Positions 7,910 to 16,440 of a DNA stretch of 64,000 nt are shown here, piece after piece. This DNA comes from Sabulicella rubraurantiaca. Lineage in GTDB: Bacteria; Pseudomonadota; Alphaproteobacteria; Acetobacterales; Acetobacteraceae. A program made the translations under genes and the position numbers. How positions within the stretch are numbered: position 1 is the stretch's first letter; each line of letters opens with the position of its first letter. Under the pieces are notes generated by a model that did not search any database, had not been told where the DNA came from, and saw only the letters and a program-made list of their open reading frames with translations. The DNA lies in assembly GCF_017355885.1 (NCBI RefSeq), contig NZ_JAFEUU010000006.1:1-64000 (forward strand). Direction: 5' to 3'.

Positions 7910-9406
7910 TTACCCCCGGCGCACGCGCCACGCCACCCACAGCCGCGGCCCCGCCAGCCCCAGCACCGCGAGGAGAAGGATCGCCAGCGAGACGGGGCGC
8001 GTCACGAAGACGCTCCAATCGCCCTGGGAGATGGTGAGGGCCTGGCGCAGCGCCTGTTCCGCCATCGGGCCGAGGATCATGCCGATCACCACCGGCGCCA
8101 CCGGGAAGTCGTAGCGCCGCATGAACATGCCGACGATGCCGATCAGGTAGAGCAGCACGAGGTCCACGACGGAATTCGAGATGCCGTAGGTGCCGACCGT
8201 CGCGAAGACCAGAATGCCGGCATAGAGCTGCGGCTGCGGGATCTTCAGGATGCGAACCCACAGCCCGACCAGCGGCAGGTTCAGCACCACCAGCATGATA
8301 TTGGCAATGAAGAGGGAGGCGATCAGCGTCCAGACCAGCTCGCCCTGGATCTGGAACAGCAGCGGCCCGGGCTGGATGCCGTAGGACTGGAAGGCGGAGA
8401 GCATGATCGCCGCCGTCGCGCTGGTCGGCAGGCCCAGCGTGAGCATGGGCACCAGCACACCGGCGGCGGCGGCGTTGTTGGCCGCCTCCGGCCCCGCCAC
8501 CCCCTCGATCGCGCCGGTGGTGCCGAATTCCTTCTTCGCCTCGGGCGAGGCGAGGCGCCGTTCGGCGTAGTAGCTCAGCATGGTCGGCATCTCGGTGCCG
8601 CCGGCGGGCAGCACGCCGAAGGGAAAGCCGAGGCCCGCGCCGCGCAGCCAGGGGCCGAAGGAGCGGCGGAGATCAGAGCGCGACAGCATGACGCGGCCCA
8701 CCGGCAGCACGGTGGGCTCGCCGCCGTGATAGCGCCACGCCATGTGCAGTGCCTCGCCCACCGCGAAGAGGGCGACAGCCACCAGCACCACGTTCACCCC
8801 GTCCAGCAATTCGGGGATGCCGAAGGTCATGCGCGGCTGGCCGGTTTGCAGGTCGATCCCCACCAGCCCCAGCGCCAGCCCGAAGAAGAGCGAGGTCAGC
8901 CCACGCAGCGCCGAGCCGCCGAGCACGGCGGAGACGGTGACGAAGCACAGCACCATCAGCGCGAAATACTCCGCCGGGCCGAGGCGCAGCGCGAGATCCA
9001 CGATGACGGGGCCCAGGAAGGCGATGCCCGCCGTGCCGACCACGCCCGCGACGAAGGAGCCGATGGCCGAGGTGGCGAGGGCCGGTCCGGCGCGGCCGGA
9101 GCGCGCCATTTTCGCCCCTTCCAGCGCGGTGATGATGGAGCCGGACTCGCCCGGCGCGTTCAAGAGGATGGAGGTGGTCGAGCCGCCATACATCGCGCCG
9201 TAGAACACGCCGCAGAACAGGATGAAGGCGCCCGTCGCGCTCACCTGGAAGGTGATGGGCAGCAATAGCGCGATGGTGAGCGCCGGGCCGAGCCCGGGCA
9301 GCACGCCGACGGCGGTGCCGAGGAAGCAGCCCAGCAGCGCCCAGCCGAGATTGGACAGCGTCAGGGCCTGGGAGAAGCCGAGGGAAAGACCAGCAATCGC
9401 ATCCAT
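7910..9406 (-). CDS. tctA: Tripartite tricarboxylate transporter large membrane subunit
   Basis: TctA is the 12-helix channel subunit of the binding-protein-dependent tricarboxylate transporter in the inner membrane; it works with TctB and a periplasmic TctC receptor. The 498-residue product has the full family pattern: [20 protein letters not shown] near residue 35, the glycine-rich [19 protein letters not shown] near 80, and [19 protein letters not shown] and [21 protein letters not shown] in the second repeat half. Length is normal. I chose the ATG at 9406; a TTG at 9415 is possible. Unusually tctB is not adjacent: an oppositely oriented LysM gene lies between them. The kinase gene starts 10 bases after its stop. 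Confidence 0.93.
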   Translation of the reverse strand: MDAIAGLSLGFSQALTLSNLGWALLGCFLGTAVGVLPGLGPALTIALLLPITFQVSATGAFILFCGVFYGAMYGGSTTSILLNAPGESGSIITALEGAKMARSGRAGPALATSAIGSFVAGVVGTAGIAFLGPVIVDLALRLGPAEYFALMVLCFVTVSAVLGGSALRGLTSLFFGLALGLVGIDLQTGQPRMTFGIPELLDGVNVVLVAVALFAVGEALHMAWRYHGGEPTVLPVGRVMLSRSDLRRSFGPWLRGAGLGFPFGVLPAGGTEMPTMLSYYAERRLASPEAKKEFGTTGAIEGVAGPEAANNAAAAGVLVPMLTLGLPTSATAAIMLSAFQSYGIQPGPLLFQIQGELVWTLIASLFIANIMLVVLNLPLVGLWVRILKIPQPQLYAGILVFATVGTYGISNSVVDLVLLYLIGIVGMFMRRYDFPVAPVVIGMILGPMAEQALRQALTISQGDWSVFVTRPVSLAILLLAVLGLAGPRLWVAWRVRRG

Positions 9407-9444
9407 CAGGGGCAACTTTCGCTGGGGCGCCGGGTTCCGGCGCC

Positions 9445-9915
9445 ATGGGACTCTTCAATTTCATCCAGGGTGTCGGGCGCCGGCTCGGCCTCGGCACGAC
9501 CGCCACCGCCGCCGAGGCAGAGAAGGAACCCGCCCCCACGCCGCCCTCGGCCGACATGCTCCAGCAGGAGGTGAACCGGCTGGGCCTCAACGCCGCGGGC
9601 GTCACCATGAAGGTGGAGGAAGGGACGGTCGTGCTGGAAGGCGCGCGGGGAATGGACCCCGCGGAGCACGAGAAGCTCGTCCTCGCCCTCGGCAACGTGG
9701 CGGGCATCAGTGCGGTGGATGACCGGACGCAAGGCGCCCCCCAGCCGGAAGCCACCTTCTACACCGTCAAAAAGGGCGACACGCTCTCGGCCATCGCCAA
9801 GGCGCATCTCGGCAACGCCAATGCCTACATGAAGATCTTCGAGGCGAACACGCCGATGCTGGAGCACCCGGACCGCATCTATCCCGGCCAGGTGCTGCGC
9901 ATCCCGAAGGACTGA
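9445..9915 (+). CDS. LysM/BON-domain protein, Kbp (YgaU) type
   Basis: A 156-residue protein combining a BON-like domain (about residues 35-95, including [18 protein letters not shown] and [10 protein letters not shown]) with a C-terminal LysM domain (about 104-153: [19 protein letters not shown], then [11 protein letters not shown]). This is the architecture of E. coli Kbp/YgaU, a potassium-binding protein, and of many LysM/BON proteins thought to act at the envelope. No signal peptide is visible, as in Kbp. It is encoded antisense between tctA and tctB, with its own start 38 bases from the tctA start, so the tctA and kbp promoters share a short divergent region. Relationship to the transporter is unclear and may be coincidental. 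Confidence 0.85.
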   Translation: MGLFNFIQGVGRRLGLGTTATAAEAEKEPAPTPPSADMLQQEVNRLGLNAAGVTMKVEEGTVVLEGARGMDPAEHEKLVLALGNVAGISAVDDRTQGAPQPEATFYTVKKGDTLSAIAKAHLGNANAYMKIFEANTPMLEHPDRIYPGQVLRIPKD

Positions 9916-9927
9916 AGAGGGGCAAGT

Positions 9928-9969
9928 CTGCGGGGCTGATTCACCGCTTCGGTGATTCCGCCTCCGCAG
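9928..9969. terminator. Bidirectional hairpin between kbp-like gene and tctB
   Basis: Between two convergent stops lies a nested inverted repeat: tcaccg (9941-9946) and cggtga (9950-9955) around a ctt loop, flanked by ctgcgg (9928-9933) and ccgcag (9964-9969). It is placed to end transcription of both the kbp-like gene and tctB. There is no long T-run, so the strength is uncertain. Confidence 0.5.
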
Positions 9970-9986
9970 GTCAGGCCCGGGCATCC

Positions 9987-10496
9987 TCACGGAACTTCCT
10001 GGCCGAGGAGGTGCAGCACCGCCTCCTCCAGCACGCCCGCGCCAATGTTCACCCCCAGCGCCTGCACGAACAGGAACCAGGTGCCGAGGCAGAGCGGCAG
10101 CGCGATCAGGATGTCGCGCAACAGGCGGCGCGACCCGAAGGCCGCCGCCACCAGCACGAATTGCGCCGAGGCCGCGATCGAGAAGCCCAGCGGCCCGATC
10201 AGGGCCAGGTTGGCGAGCAGCCCCGCCCCCATCAGCCCCAGGGCGCGCAGATTGGGCGGCCCGGCCTCCTGCACCTCCTCGATGTGGTGGGACCAGCCGC
10301 CGCGCCAGGCGGAGAGCGTGAGCAGCACCCCGAGCAGGAGCAGCCCCCCTGCGACCAGGAAGGGAATCACCTTCGGCCCGACCTGGGCATAGAGCGGCGA
10401 GACGGGGATCACTGCCGCCTGCCAGAGCGCGAGCGCCCCCAGACCGGCGACAAACAACCCGGCGCCCAGATCGGCCCGGGAGGGTTCCTGACGCAT
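9987..10496 (-). CDS. tctB: Tripartite tricarboxylate transporter small membrane subunit
   Basis: TctB is the four-helix small membrane subunit that pairs with TctA. The 169-residue product starts at the ATG at 10496 (MRQEPSRADLGAGL), followed by helices at about 10-30 (GLFVAGLGALALWQAAVIPV), 45-65 (VIPFLVAGGLLLLGVLLTL), 85-110 and 120-150 with the typical RDILIALPLCLGTWFLFVQAL near the end. It reads toward the kbp-like gene rather than straight into tctA, so if tctB and tctA are transcribed together the message must cross about 0.58 kb that is antisense to the LysM gene. No TctC gene is directly upstream; the closest is at 14644 on the same strand. Confidence 0.85.
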   Translation of the reverse strand: MRQEPSRADLGAGLFVAGLGALALWQAAVIPVSPLYAQVGPKVIPFLVAGGLLLLGVLLTLSAWRGGWSHHIEEVQEAGPPNLRALGLMGAGLLANLALIGPLGFSIAASAQFVLVAAAFGSRRLLRDILIALPLCLGTWFLFVQALGVNIGAGVLEEAVLHLLGQEVP

Positions 10497-10571
10497 GACG
10501 CCTCGCGCATCCTCGAAGCGGCATCTCAAGCCGCAAACGCCCCGCCGCGCAACCAGAGAGGAGCGGACCCC

Positions 10572-11357
10572 ATGGATTCAGAGCCCTTCGCCCCGGATGG
10601 ACGCCTGCTCCGCTTCCTCCAGTCGGTCGCGGAGGGGGGCGCAGGGGATGCGGTGGACGGGGTGGGGGCGGCGGAGGCCGGTCTGGTGCGGCCGGGGCCG
10701 GATGGGGCGCCGGTGCTGACCGAGGCCGGGCGGGCCTCCCTGGCCGCTGCTGCCATTCCCGCCATCTACCGGCGCCACGCCGCCGTCTTCGACCGGCTGC
10801 GCGTCCGCACGCTGTTCGAGCGCGCCTGGCTAGAGCAGTTCCTCGCCCTCGTGCCGCCGGGCGGTGCCGTGCTCGACCTGGGCTGCGGCATGGGGGAGCC
10901 GATGGCGCGCTTCCTCGCCGAGGCGGGGCGACGCGTGACCGGGGTGGATGCCTCGCCCGCGCTTCTGGCCCTGGCGCGGGAGAGGATGCCCGCCGGGGAG
11001 TGGATCGCGGCGGATATGCGCGACCTCGATCTGAGGCTGCGCTTCGAGGGCATACTGGCCTGGGACAGCTTCTTCCACCTGTCGCGCGCCGACCAGCGCG
11101 CGATGTTTCCCGTCTTCGCGCGTCACGCCGCGCCCGGCGCCGCGCTGATGTTCACCAGCGGCCCGGCGGCGGGTGAGGCGATCGGGAGCTTCGAGGGCGA
11201 GGCGCTGTTCCACGCCAGCCTCGACCCCACGGATTACCGGGAGAGGATGGGAAAAGAAGGCTTCGAGGTGGTGGCGCACCGCGCGGAGGACGCGGAATGC
11301 GGCGGGCGGACCGTGTGGCTCGCCCGCCGCTCCGATCAGGCGGCCAGCGCCGGGTAG
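10572..11357 (+). CDS. Class I SAM-dependent methyltransferase
   Basis: A 261-residue methyltransferase. The Rossmann SAM-binding motif I is AVLDLGCGMGEPMARFLAEA near residue 100, motif II is VTGVDASPALLALAR near 122, and a post-motif acidic site is IAADMRDLDL near 146, followed by GILAWDSFFHLSR near 160, which is close to motifs in small-molecule class I methyltransferases. The N-terminal 90 residues hold a helical segment (GEP-free, with RRHAAVFDRLR) of unknown use. GAGAGGAGC precedes the ATG at 10572. The gene converges with the downstream reductase gene and overlaps its end by 22 bases. The acceptor molecule is unknown. Confidence 0.8.
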   Translation: MDSEPFAPDGRLLRFLQSVAEGGAGDAVDGVGAAEAGLVRPGPDGAPVLTEAGRASLAAAAIPAIYRRHAAVFDRLRVRTLFERAWLEQFLALVPPGGAVLDLGCGMGEPMARFLAEAGRRVTGVDASPALLALARERMPAGEWIAADMRDLDLRLRFEGILAWDSFFHLSRADQRAMFPVFARHAAPGAALMFTSGPAAGEAIGSFEGEALFHASLDPTDYRERMGKEGFEVVAHRAEDAECGGRTVWLARRSDQAASAG

Positions 11358-12388
11358 TCGGTATAGCCGCGCGCGTCGCCGCCGTAGAAGGTGGACTTGT
11401 CCGGCTGGTTCAGCGCCGCCCCCTCGCGCAGCCGCACCGGCAGGTCGGGGTTGGCGATGAAGGGCGCGCCGAAGGAGATCATCTCCGCCTTCCCGGCGGC
11501 GAGATCCGCATCCGCCCGTGCCCGGTCATAGTCACCATTGAGGATCAGCGTGCCGGGGAAGAGGTGCCGCGCCTGCCCCGCCACGTCCCAGCCCGGACGG
11601 GCATCGATCACGTGCAGATAAGCGATGGGCCGCTTCGCCAGCTCGGCGATGACATGGGCGTGGGTGGCCTCGGCCTCCGGATCCTGGATGTCGTTGAAGG
11701 TCACGCCCGGCGAGAGCCGCACGCCAACTCGGTCGCCACCCACCGCCGCGATGGCGGCATCCGTGGCAGCCAGGAGGAAGCGGGCGCGCTTCTCGATCGT
11801 GCCGCCCCACTCATCCTCACGCCGGTTCACGTTCGGCGCCAGGAACTGCGCCGGCAGGTAGCCATTGGCGCCATGCACCTCCACGCCGTCCAGCCCGGCT
11901 TCCACGGCGAGCGTCGCCGCGCGGCCATAGGACTGCACAAGCGCCTCGATCTCCCGTGCCTCCAGCGCGCGGGGCATGCCATGCGGCTTCGGTCCCTCAT
12001 GGGTGAAGATCTCGCCCGGCGCCTGCACGGCGGAGGGCGCGACGGGCGCCTCGCCGTTCAAGAAGTCGGGGTGGGAGATGCGGCCGGCATGCATGAGCTG
12101 CACGAAGATGTGCCCGCCCCGTGCCTTCACCGCCTTCGCCACGTCGCGCCAGCCCTCCTGGGTGCGCGCGTCGTAGAGGCCAGGAATGTCGATGTAGCCG
12201 TGGCCCGACGGGTCGGGGGTCGTGCCCTCGGTGATGATCAGCCCGGCCGAGGCGCGCTGCGCGTAATACTCGGCGTTCAGCGCATTGGGCGCGCCACCCG
12301 GCGAGCGGTTGCGCGTCATCGGCGCCATGGCAATGCGGTTGGGCAGGTCGAGCGCGCCGAGGCGGATCGGGGTGAACAGGTCGGTCAT
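11336..12388 (-). CDS. Old yellow enzyme family alkene reductase
   Basis: A 350-residue FMN-dependent NAD(P)H:flavin oxidoreductase of the old yellow enzyme family (NemA, OYE), which reduces C=C bonds of enones, nitroesters and similar electrophiles in the cytoplasm. Seen: LFTPIRLGALDLPNRIAMAP at the start, the MTRNR segment, EGTTPDPSGHGY near 58, the QLMHAGRISHP motif near 98, the proton-donor and substrate region GVEVHGANGYLPAQFLAPNV near 180, and the phosphate-binding ISFGAPFIANPDLP near 310. Length is normal. AGGGAG precedes the ATG at 12388; upstream in-frame codons are ignored because they run into the divergent promoter. It is divergent from the SDR gene, about 186 bases apart. Confidence 0.92.
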   Translation of the reverse strand: MTDLFTPIRLGALDLPNRIAMAPMTRNRSPGGAPNALNAEYYAQRASAGLIITEGTTPDPSGHGYIDIPGLYDARTQEGWRDVAKAVKARGGHIFVQLMHAGRISHPDFLNGEAPVAPSAVQAPGEIFTHEGPKPHGMPRALEAREIEALVQSYGRAATLAVEAGLDGVEVHGANGYLPAQFLAPNVNRREDEWGGTIEKRARFLLAATDAAIAAVGGDRVGVRLSPGVTFNDIQDPEAEATHAHVIAELAKRPIAYLHVIDARPGWDVAGQARHLFPGTLILNGDYDRARADADLAAGKAEMISFGAPFIANPDLPVRLREGAALNQPDKSTFYGGDARGYTDYPALAA

Positions 12389-12574
12389 GAGGGTCTCCCT
12401 CGTGTCTTCCTGCTCAAGCTGGGGTGTCCGGCCTCGCCCGTGAAATGGCCGTTGGTGATGACGGGCATTCACCACGCGAAGGTTGCGGAACCGTCCCGCG
12501 CCCCCAAGGTGCGCGGCCCCTCGACATCCCGGCCCATCCTGTCACCCTGCGCGCGGGACGGAGACGGATATATC

Positions 12575-13444
12575 ATGTTTCGGGACGACCTCTTTGCGGG
12601 GCACCGCGTGCTGGTGACGGGCGGTGGCACCGGGCTGGGCCGCGCCATGGCGGAACGCCTGCTTTCCCTCGGTGCAGAGGTCGAGATCTGGGGACGCCGC
12701 GAATCCGTGTTGAAGGAGGCGGCGGATGCCATGGGCGGCGCGCCGCGCGTGACCTTCCGCGCCGTGGACATCCGCGATGGCGAGGCGGTGGAGCGCGCCG
12801 TGGCAGCTTCCTGGGAGGAAGGGCGTCCCTTCACCCGGCTGATCAACAACGCGGCGGGCAACTTCATCTCCCGCACGGAGGATCTGTCGCGGCGCGGCTT
12901 CCGCGCCATTGCCGAGATCGTGTTCCACGGCACCTTCCACGTGACGCAGGAAGTGGGGAAACGCTGGATTGCGGACGGGACGGGCGGGGCGGTGCTGTCC
13001 ATCGTCGTCACCTGGGTCTGGACCGGATCGCCCTTCGTCGTGCCCTCGGCGATGAGCAAGGCGGGGGTGGAGGCGATGACCAAGTCGCTGGCCGTCGAAT
13101 GGGGACGGCACGGTATCCGGCTGAACGGCATCGCGCCGGGCGTCATCCCGACCGAGGGCGCATCATCGCGGCTGCGGCCGGGCGATACGCGGCACAGCGA
13201 GCCGGCGCAGCGTAACCCGCTGGGCCGTGTCGGCACGCTGGAAGAGATCGGCGACCTCGCCGCCTTCCTGCTGGCGCCGCAGACAAGTTGGATCAATGGC
13301 CAGACCGTGGCGCTGGATGGCGGTGACTGGCTCGCGAATGGCGCCTATTTCACGAACTACCTGAGCTGGGGCGACGCGGAATGGCAGGCGGCGCGGGAGC
13401 GCATTCGCGCGCGCGACGCCGCCGACAAGACGCCGCAAGGCTGA
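12575..13444 (+). CDS. SDR oxidoreductase, 2,4-dienoyl-CoA reductase type
   Basis: A 289-residue short-chain dehydrogenase closest in pattern to the 2,4-dienoyl-CoA reductase (DECR) branch, which uses NADPH in degrading polyunsaturated acyl-CoAs. The cofactor motif is VLVTGGGTGLGRAM near residue 12; INNAAGNFISRTEDLS follows near 88. The usual catalytic YxxxK is replaced by a segment reading VPSAMSKAGVEAMTKSLAVE near 155, with the lysine kept but the tyrosine changed to serine, exactly the DECR-family variation, where a different tyrosine helps catalysis. The C-terminal pattern GRVGTLEEIGDLAAFLLAP and SWINGQTVALDGGDWL also fits. It may act beside the divergent enone reductase on unsaturated substrates. 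A TctC-type gene follows 43 bases later. Confidence 0.85.
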   Translation: MFRDDLFAGHRVLVTGGGTGLGRAMAERLLSLGAEVEIWGRRESVLKEAADAMGGAPRVTFRAVDIRDGEAVERAVAASWEEGRPFTRLINNAAGNFISRTEDLSRRGFRAIAEIVFHGTFHVTQEVGKRWIADGTGGAVLSIVVTWVWTGSPFVVPSAMSKAGVEAMTKSLAVEWGRHGIRLNGIAPGVIPTEGASSRLRPGDTRHSEPAQRNPLGRVGTLEEIGDLAAFLLAPQTSWINGQTVALDGGDWLANGAYFTNYLSWGDAEWQAARERIRARDAADKTPQG

Positions 13445-13487
13445 ACGCCGCCTGCGCGCAAGGATGCTTCACCGGAGGACACCCATC

Positions 13488-14453
13488 ATGACGACCCGCC
13501 GCGCCGCGCTTGGCCTTCTCGCCACGCCGCTCCTCTTGCCCGAGGCGCGGGCGCAATCCTGGCCGACGCGGCCGCTGCGCCTCGTCGTGCCCTATGCGCC
13601 GGGCGGCACGACGGACCAGCTGGGCCGCTCTCTCGCCGAGCTGCTGTCGCGCGAGCTGGGGCAGCCCGTGGTGGTGGAGAACCGGCCGGGCGGCAATACG
13701 GTGATCGGCACCCAGGCCGTGGCGCAGGCGGCGCCGGATGGGCACACGCTGCTGATGGCCTCGGGCGCCAGCATGATCCTGAACCCGCTGGTGATGCGCC
13801 GCATCCCCTACAACGCGGAGCGCGACCTCGCCCTTCTTTCGGTCGCGGTGGAAACGCCGCTGGTGATGGTGGTGGGGCCGCAGGTGCAGGCCCGTAACGT
13901 CGCCGAGTTCACCGAGCTGGCAAAGCGCCAGCCGCTCAACGTGGCGACGGTGGGGATCGGCAATCCCATCCACCTCGCGGCGGAGCTCTACGCGCTTTCG
14001 GCGGGGGTGGAGTTGCAGAATGTCGTCTATCCAGGCAGCGCCCCGGCATTGACCTCGCTGCTGTCGGGCGACGTGCAGGTGATGTTCGACGTGGTGCTCA
14101 CGTCCTTGCCCTTCATCCGCGACAACCGGTTGCGCGCGCTGGCGGTGACGACGCGCGAGCGGCTGGCGGTGCTGCCCGATGTGCCGACCCTCGCGGAAAG
14201 CGGCTACCCCGGCTACGAGGCCTCGACCTGGTTCGGCGTGGCAGCGCCAGCCGGGCTGCCCGCGCCGGTGGAAGCGCGACTGCGCGAGGCGCTGGCCGCG
14301 GCGCAGCGCGATGCCGGGTTCCGCCAGCGCTTCGACTCGCTGGGCCTCGTGGTGCAGCCGCCGCGCGACGCCGCCGCGATCGCGACACTGCTGCGCGAGG
14401 AGCGCACGCGCTGGGGCAGCGTGGTGCAGCGGCGAGGGATCAGCCTGGAGTAG
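13488..14453 (+). CDS. TctC/Bug-family periplasmic solute receptor
   Basis: A 321-residue periplasmic binding protein of the Bug/TctC family, which bind carboxylates with water-mediated contacts and feed tripartite transporters or act in sensing. The signal peptide begins MTTRRAALGLLATPLLL and is cut after EARA; the double-arginine suggests Tat export. Family motifs: RLVVPYAPGGTTDQLGR near residue 34, VVVENRPGGN near 61, and the C-terminal YEASTWFGVAAPAGLPAPV. GGAGG lies before the ATG at 13488. The gene lies 43 bases behind the SDR gene, so it may be in the same transcript; ligand may relate to the reductases. The paired tctAB genes are 3 kb away on the other strand. Confidence 0.9.
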   Translation: MTTRRAALGLLATPLLLPEARAQSWPTRPLRLVVPYAPGGTTDQLGRSLAELLSRELGQPVVVENRPGGNTVIGTQAVAQAAPDGHTLLMASGASMILNPLVMRRIPYNAERDLALLSVAVETPLVMVVGPQVQARNVAEFTELAKRQPLNVATVGIGNPIHLAAELYALSAGVELQNVVYPGSAPALTSLLSGDVQVMFDVVLTSLPFIRDNRLRALAVTTRERLAVLPDVPTLAESGYPGYEASTWFGVAAPAGLPAPVEARLREALAAAQRDAGFRQRFDSLGLVVQPPRDAAAIATLLREERTRWGSVVQRRGISLE

Positions 14454-14497
14454 ACCGGCGAAAGCCGCACAAGCACCAAGCACCCTCCAGTCTCCAC

Positions 14498-14604
14498 CCG
14501 GCCGCAACGCGGCCGGCGCGCGGCTCGGAACAGTCAGGTCGGCGCAACATGTCTGAGGCGCGCAAGCCAAGCCGCCGGAGGCGGCGCCCGGCGCTTGAGG
14601 GCAT
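14498..14604 (+). repeat. Dispersed palindromic intergenic repeat, copy A
   Basis: About 105 bases with two GC-rich palindromes: ccggccgcaacgcggccgg (14498-14516, arms of 8 around aac) and a block near 14570-14600 containing ggaggcggcgcccggcgc. The same order of elements, reverse-complemented, occurs at 48997-49098. It lies between two convergent solute-receptor genes. It resembles REP-type palindromic units in layout, not in known sequence. Confidence 0.65.
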
Positions 14605-14608
14605 GGAA

Positions 14609-14635
14609 TGCGCTTGAGGCGAAGCCTCAAGCGCA
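14609..14635. terminator. Perfect 12-bp hairpin between convergent receptor genes
   Basis: The arms tgcgcttgaggc (14609-14620) and gcctcaagcgca (14624-14635) pair perfectly around a gaa loop. It lies between the end of the Bug receptor gene (plus strand) and the end of the tctC-like gene (minus strand). A run of five A at 14639-14643 follows on the plus strand, which reads as T in the other orientation but on the wrong side for tctC. A bidirectional terminator is likely. Confidence 0.65.
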
Positions 14636-14643
14636 TCCAAAAA

Positions 14644-15600
14644 CTACGCCAAGCCCAGTTCTTTCAGCACCGTCTCCGTCGCGGCGATGTCGGCCTGGAG
14701 GTAGCGCTCGAACTCCGCGCCCGGGAGGAAGGCGTCGTCCCAGCCGCGCGCCTGCAGCAGGTCGCGCCAAGCGGGCAGGGCGTGGAGATCGGTGATGAAG
14801 CGCGTCAGATTCTCGCGCGCCTCGGGGCGGATGCCCGGTGGAGCGAAGACGCCGCGCCAATTCGCCGTCACCACGTCCAGGCCGCTTTCCTTCAGCGTCG
14901 GGACCGCGGGGTCGGAGCGCGTCTCGCCCGTGGTGGCCAGGGCGCGCATCCGGCCCGCCTTGATCTGCTCGCTGAACTCGGAATAGCCGGAAATGCCCGC
15001 GCGCACCTGCGCGCCGAGGATCGCCGCCTGGGCCGGGCCGCCGCCCGCGAAGGCGACATAGCTCGCCTCGCGCGCATTGCGGCCCAGGGCCTTGAGGATA
15101 AGGCCGAGGGTGATGTGGTCGGTGCCGCCCGCGCTGCCGCCCGCCACCGCGACGCCGCCCGGATTGGCGCGGAACGCCGCCAGCAAACCCTGGATGTCCT
15201 GGATGTCGGAGGAGGCCGGCACCACCACCACGCCCACTTCCTGCGTCAGGCGCGCGATGGGCACCACGTCCTTCAGCCCGACCGGGGCGCGGTTGGTCAG
15301 CACCGCCCCCACCATGACGGAACCCGCGACCATCAGCGCGTCGCCGCGCCCGCGCCGCTGCGAGACGAAGCGCGGCAGCCCCACCGTGCCGCCGGCGCCG
15401 CCGACATTTTCGAACTGCATGGTGCCGACCATGTTGGCGCCGCGCGCCACCTGCTCGATGGCGCGGCCCAGCCCGTCCCAGCCGCCGCCGGGGCCGGCGG
15501 GGATGAACATGTGCAGCATGTTGAGTCGCGTCTGCGCCGCGGCGGGAAGCGCGGAGAGCGCAAGGGAGGCGCCCAGGAGGGCGCGGCGCGTCGGGGTCAT
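14644..15600 (-). CDS. tctC: TctC-type tricarboxylate-binding periplasmic protein
   Basis: A 318-residue periplasmic receptor of the TctC family. The signal peptide (MTPTRRALLGASLALSALPA, cut after AAAQ) carries a twin arginine. The mature protein starts with LNMLHMFIPAGPGGGWDGLG, then VGTMQFENVGGAGGTVGL, GGSAGGTDHITLGL near 155 and NWRGVFAPPGIRPEA near 250, features shared with true TctC proteins more than with generic Bug receptors. It is therefore the best local candidate to serve the TctA-TctB pair encoded on the same strand 4-7 kb downstream, though several unrelated genes lie between. It starts only 3 bases after the SapC-family gene stop, so the two are probably one operon; AGGTGA before the ATG overlaps that stop. 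Confidence 0.88.
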   Translation of the reverse strand: MTPTRRALLGASLALSALPAAAQTRLNMLHMFIPAGPGGGWDGLGRAIEQVARGANMVGTMQFENVGGAGGTVGLPRFVSQRRGRGDALMVAGSVMVGAVLTNRAPVGLKDVVPIARLTQEVGVVVVPASSDIQDIQGLLAAFRANPGGVAVAGGSAGGTDHITLGLILKALGRNAREASYVAFAGGGPAQAAILGAQVRAGISGYSEFSEQIKAGRMRALATTGETRSDPAVPTLKESGLDVVTANWRGVFAPPGIRPEARENLTRFITDLHALPAWRDLLQARGWDDAFLPGAEFERYLQADIAATETVLKELGLA

Positions 15601-15603
15601 CGT

Positions 15604-16335
15604 TCAGGTCACCTTGCTTGCCAGTTCGGGGATTCCGCCCATGGAGACGATGTGGGCGTAGATGGCCTCGAGCCATCCCTTGTCGCGCAGCGTGGCGAGG
15701 TCCTTGGCCGGAAGCTTCGCCAGCGCGTCGCGCTGCACGGCATGGAACCCGTCCATGCGCCGCTGCTGCCCGTCCACGGTGAACTCGATGGAGGAGGGGC
15801 CGAGCAGCCCCTTCTTCGCGAGGCCTTCCGCCATCTCCCGCGTGCGGACGAAGGCATTCTCCACGGCGCGGCTGAACTCGAAGGCGCGGCGGGCCGTCTC
15901 CGTCGCCTCGCCCTTCTCGTCGAACAGGGGCTCGCCCTCGGTCTCGGAGAGCTGCGGCGCGGAGGGGTCGAGGCACAGGGCGAGATCGCCCGTCGTCTCG
16001 TTCACGCGCACCAGGAAGAAGGGGAAGCGTCGAAGATAGGAGGGGACGTAGCCGCCCTCCCGCCACTTGCTGCCCTGCACGAACAGGTTGGAGTTGGCGC
16101 GCAGCCCCGTCACGGCGACGGGCATGTGCGGCAGGTCGGAGGCGAAGACGATCGCCATGTGGCGGGCGACGTGGCTGAACTCCTCCAGCGCCACGGGCAC
16201 CGCAGCCAGCCCGGCCGCGAATCCGTGACCGGCGTCGCGCAGCCGCAGCTTGCCGTGCGTGGCCGGGTTCAGCGGCTCCATCCGCGAGTAGAGGGGGGGG
16301 AGGCGGATCACGGGCGGCGCGGCGGCGTCTGACAT
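15604..16335 (-). CDS. SapC family protein
   Basis: A 243-residue SapC-family protein (named for a Campylobacter S-layer locus). Family landmarks: VIRLPPLYSRMEPLNPATHGK at the start, then PVALEEFSHVARHMAIVFAS near 55, LFVQGSKWREGGYVPSYLRR near 88 and RFPFFLVRVNETTGDLALCLD near 110. No signal peptide is seen. The biochemical role is not known. In Caulobacter and Xanthomonas relatives, SapC genes sit with JmjC/cupin-like proteins and TonB receptors, and here too a cupin oxygenase operon begins on the opposite strand 105 bases away, which may be meaningful. An ATG at 16371 would add 12 residues; the ATG at 16335 has the better-spaced AGGAAT. tctC follows after 3 bases. Confidence 0.85.
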   Translation of the reverse strand: MSDAAAPPVIRLPPLYSRMEPLNPATHGKLRLRDAGHGFAAGLAAVPVALEEFSHVARHMAIVFASDLPHMPVAVTGLRANSNLFVQGSKWREGGYVPSYLRRFPFFLVRVNETTGDLALCLDPSAPQLSETEGEPLFDEKGEATETARRAFEFSRAVENAFVRTREMAEGLAKKGLLGPSSIEFTVDGQQRRMDGFHAVQRDALAKLPAKDLATLRDKGWLEAIYAHIVSMGGIPELASKVT

Positions 16336-16440
16336 CCGGGATTCCTGCCTGAAATTCGGCGCGGCGACCATAGCCCTCCCTTGCGGGAGCACAACGAACC
16401 GGCGCATCCTACCAAACGAGGCAAGCTCGAAGAAAACGAA

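Noticed and set aside
11336-11357. Possible gene fusion or frameshift between methyltransferase and reductase
   Set aside because: The genes are convergent, and both keep normal ends; the 22-base overlap is just tight packing.
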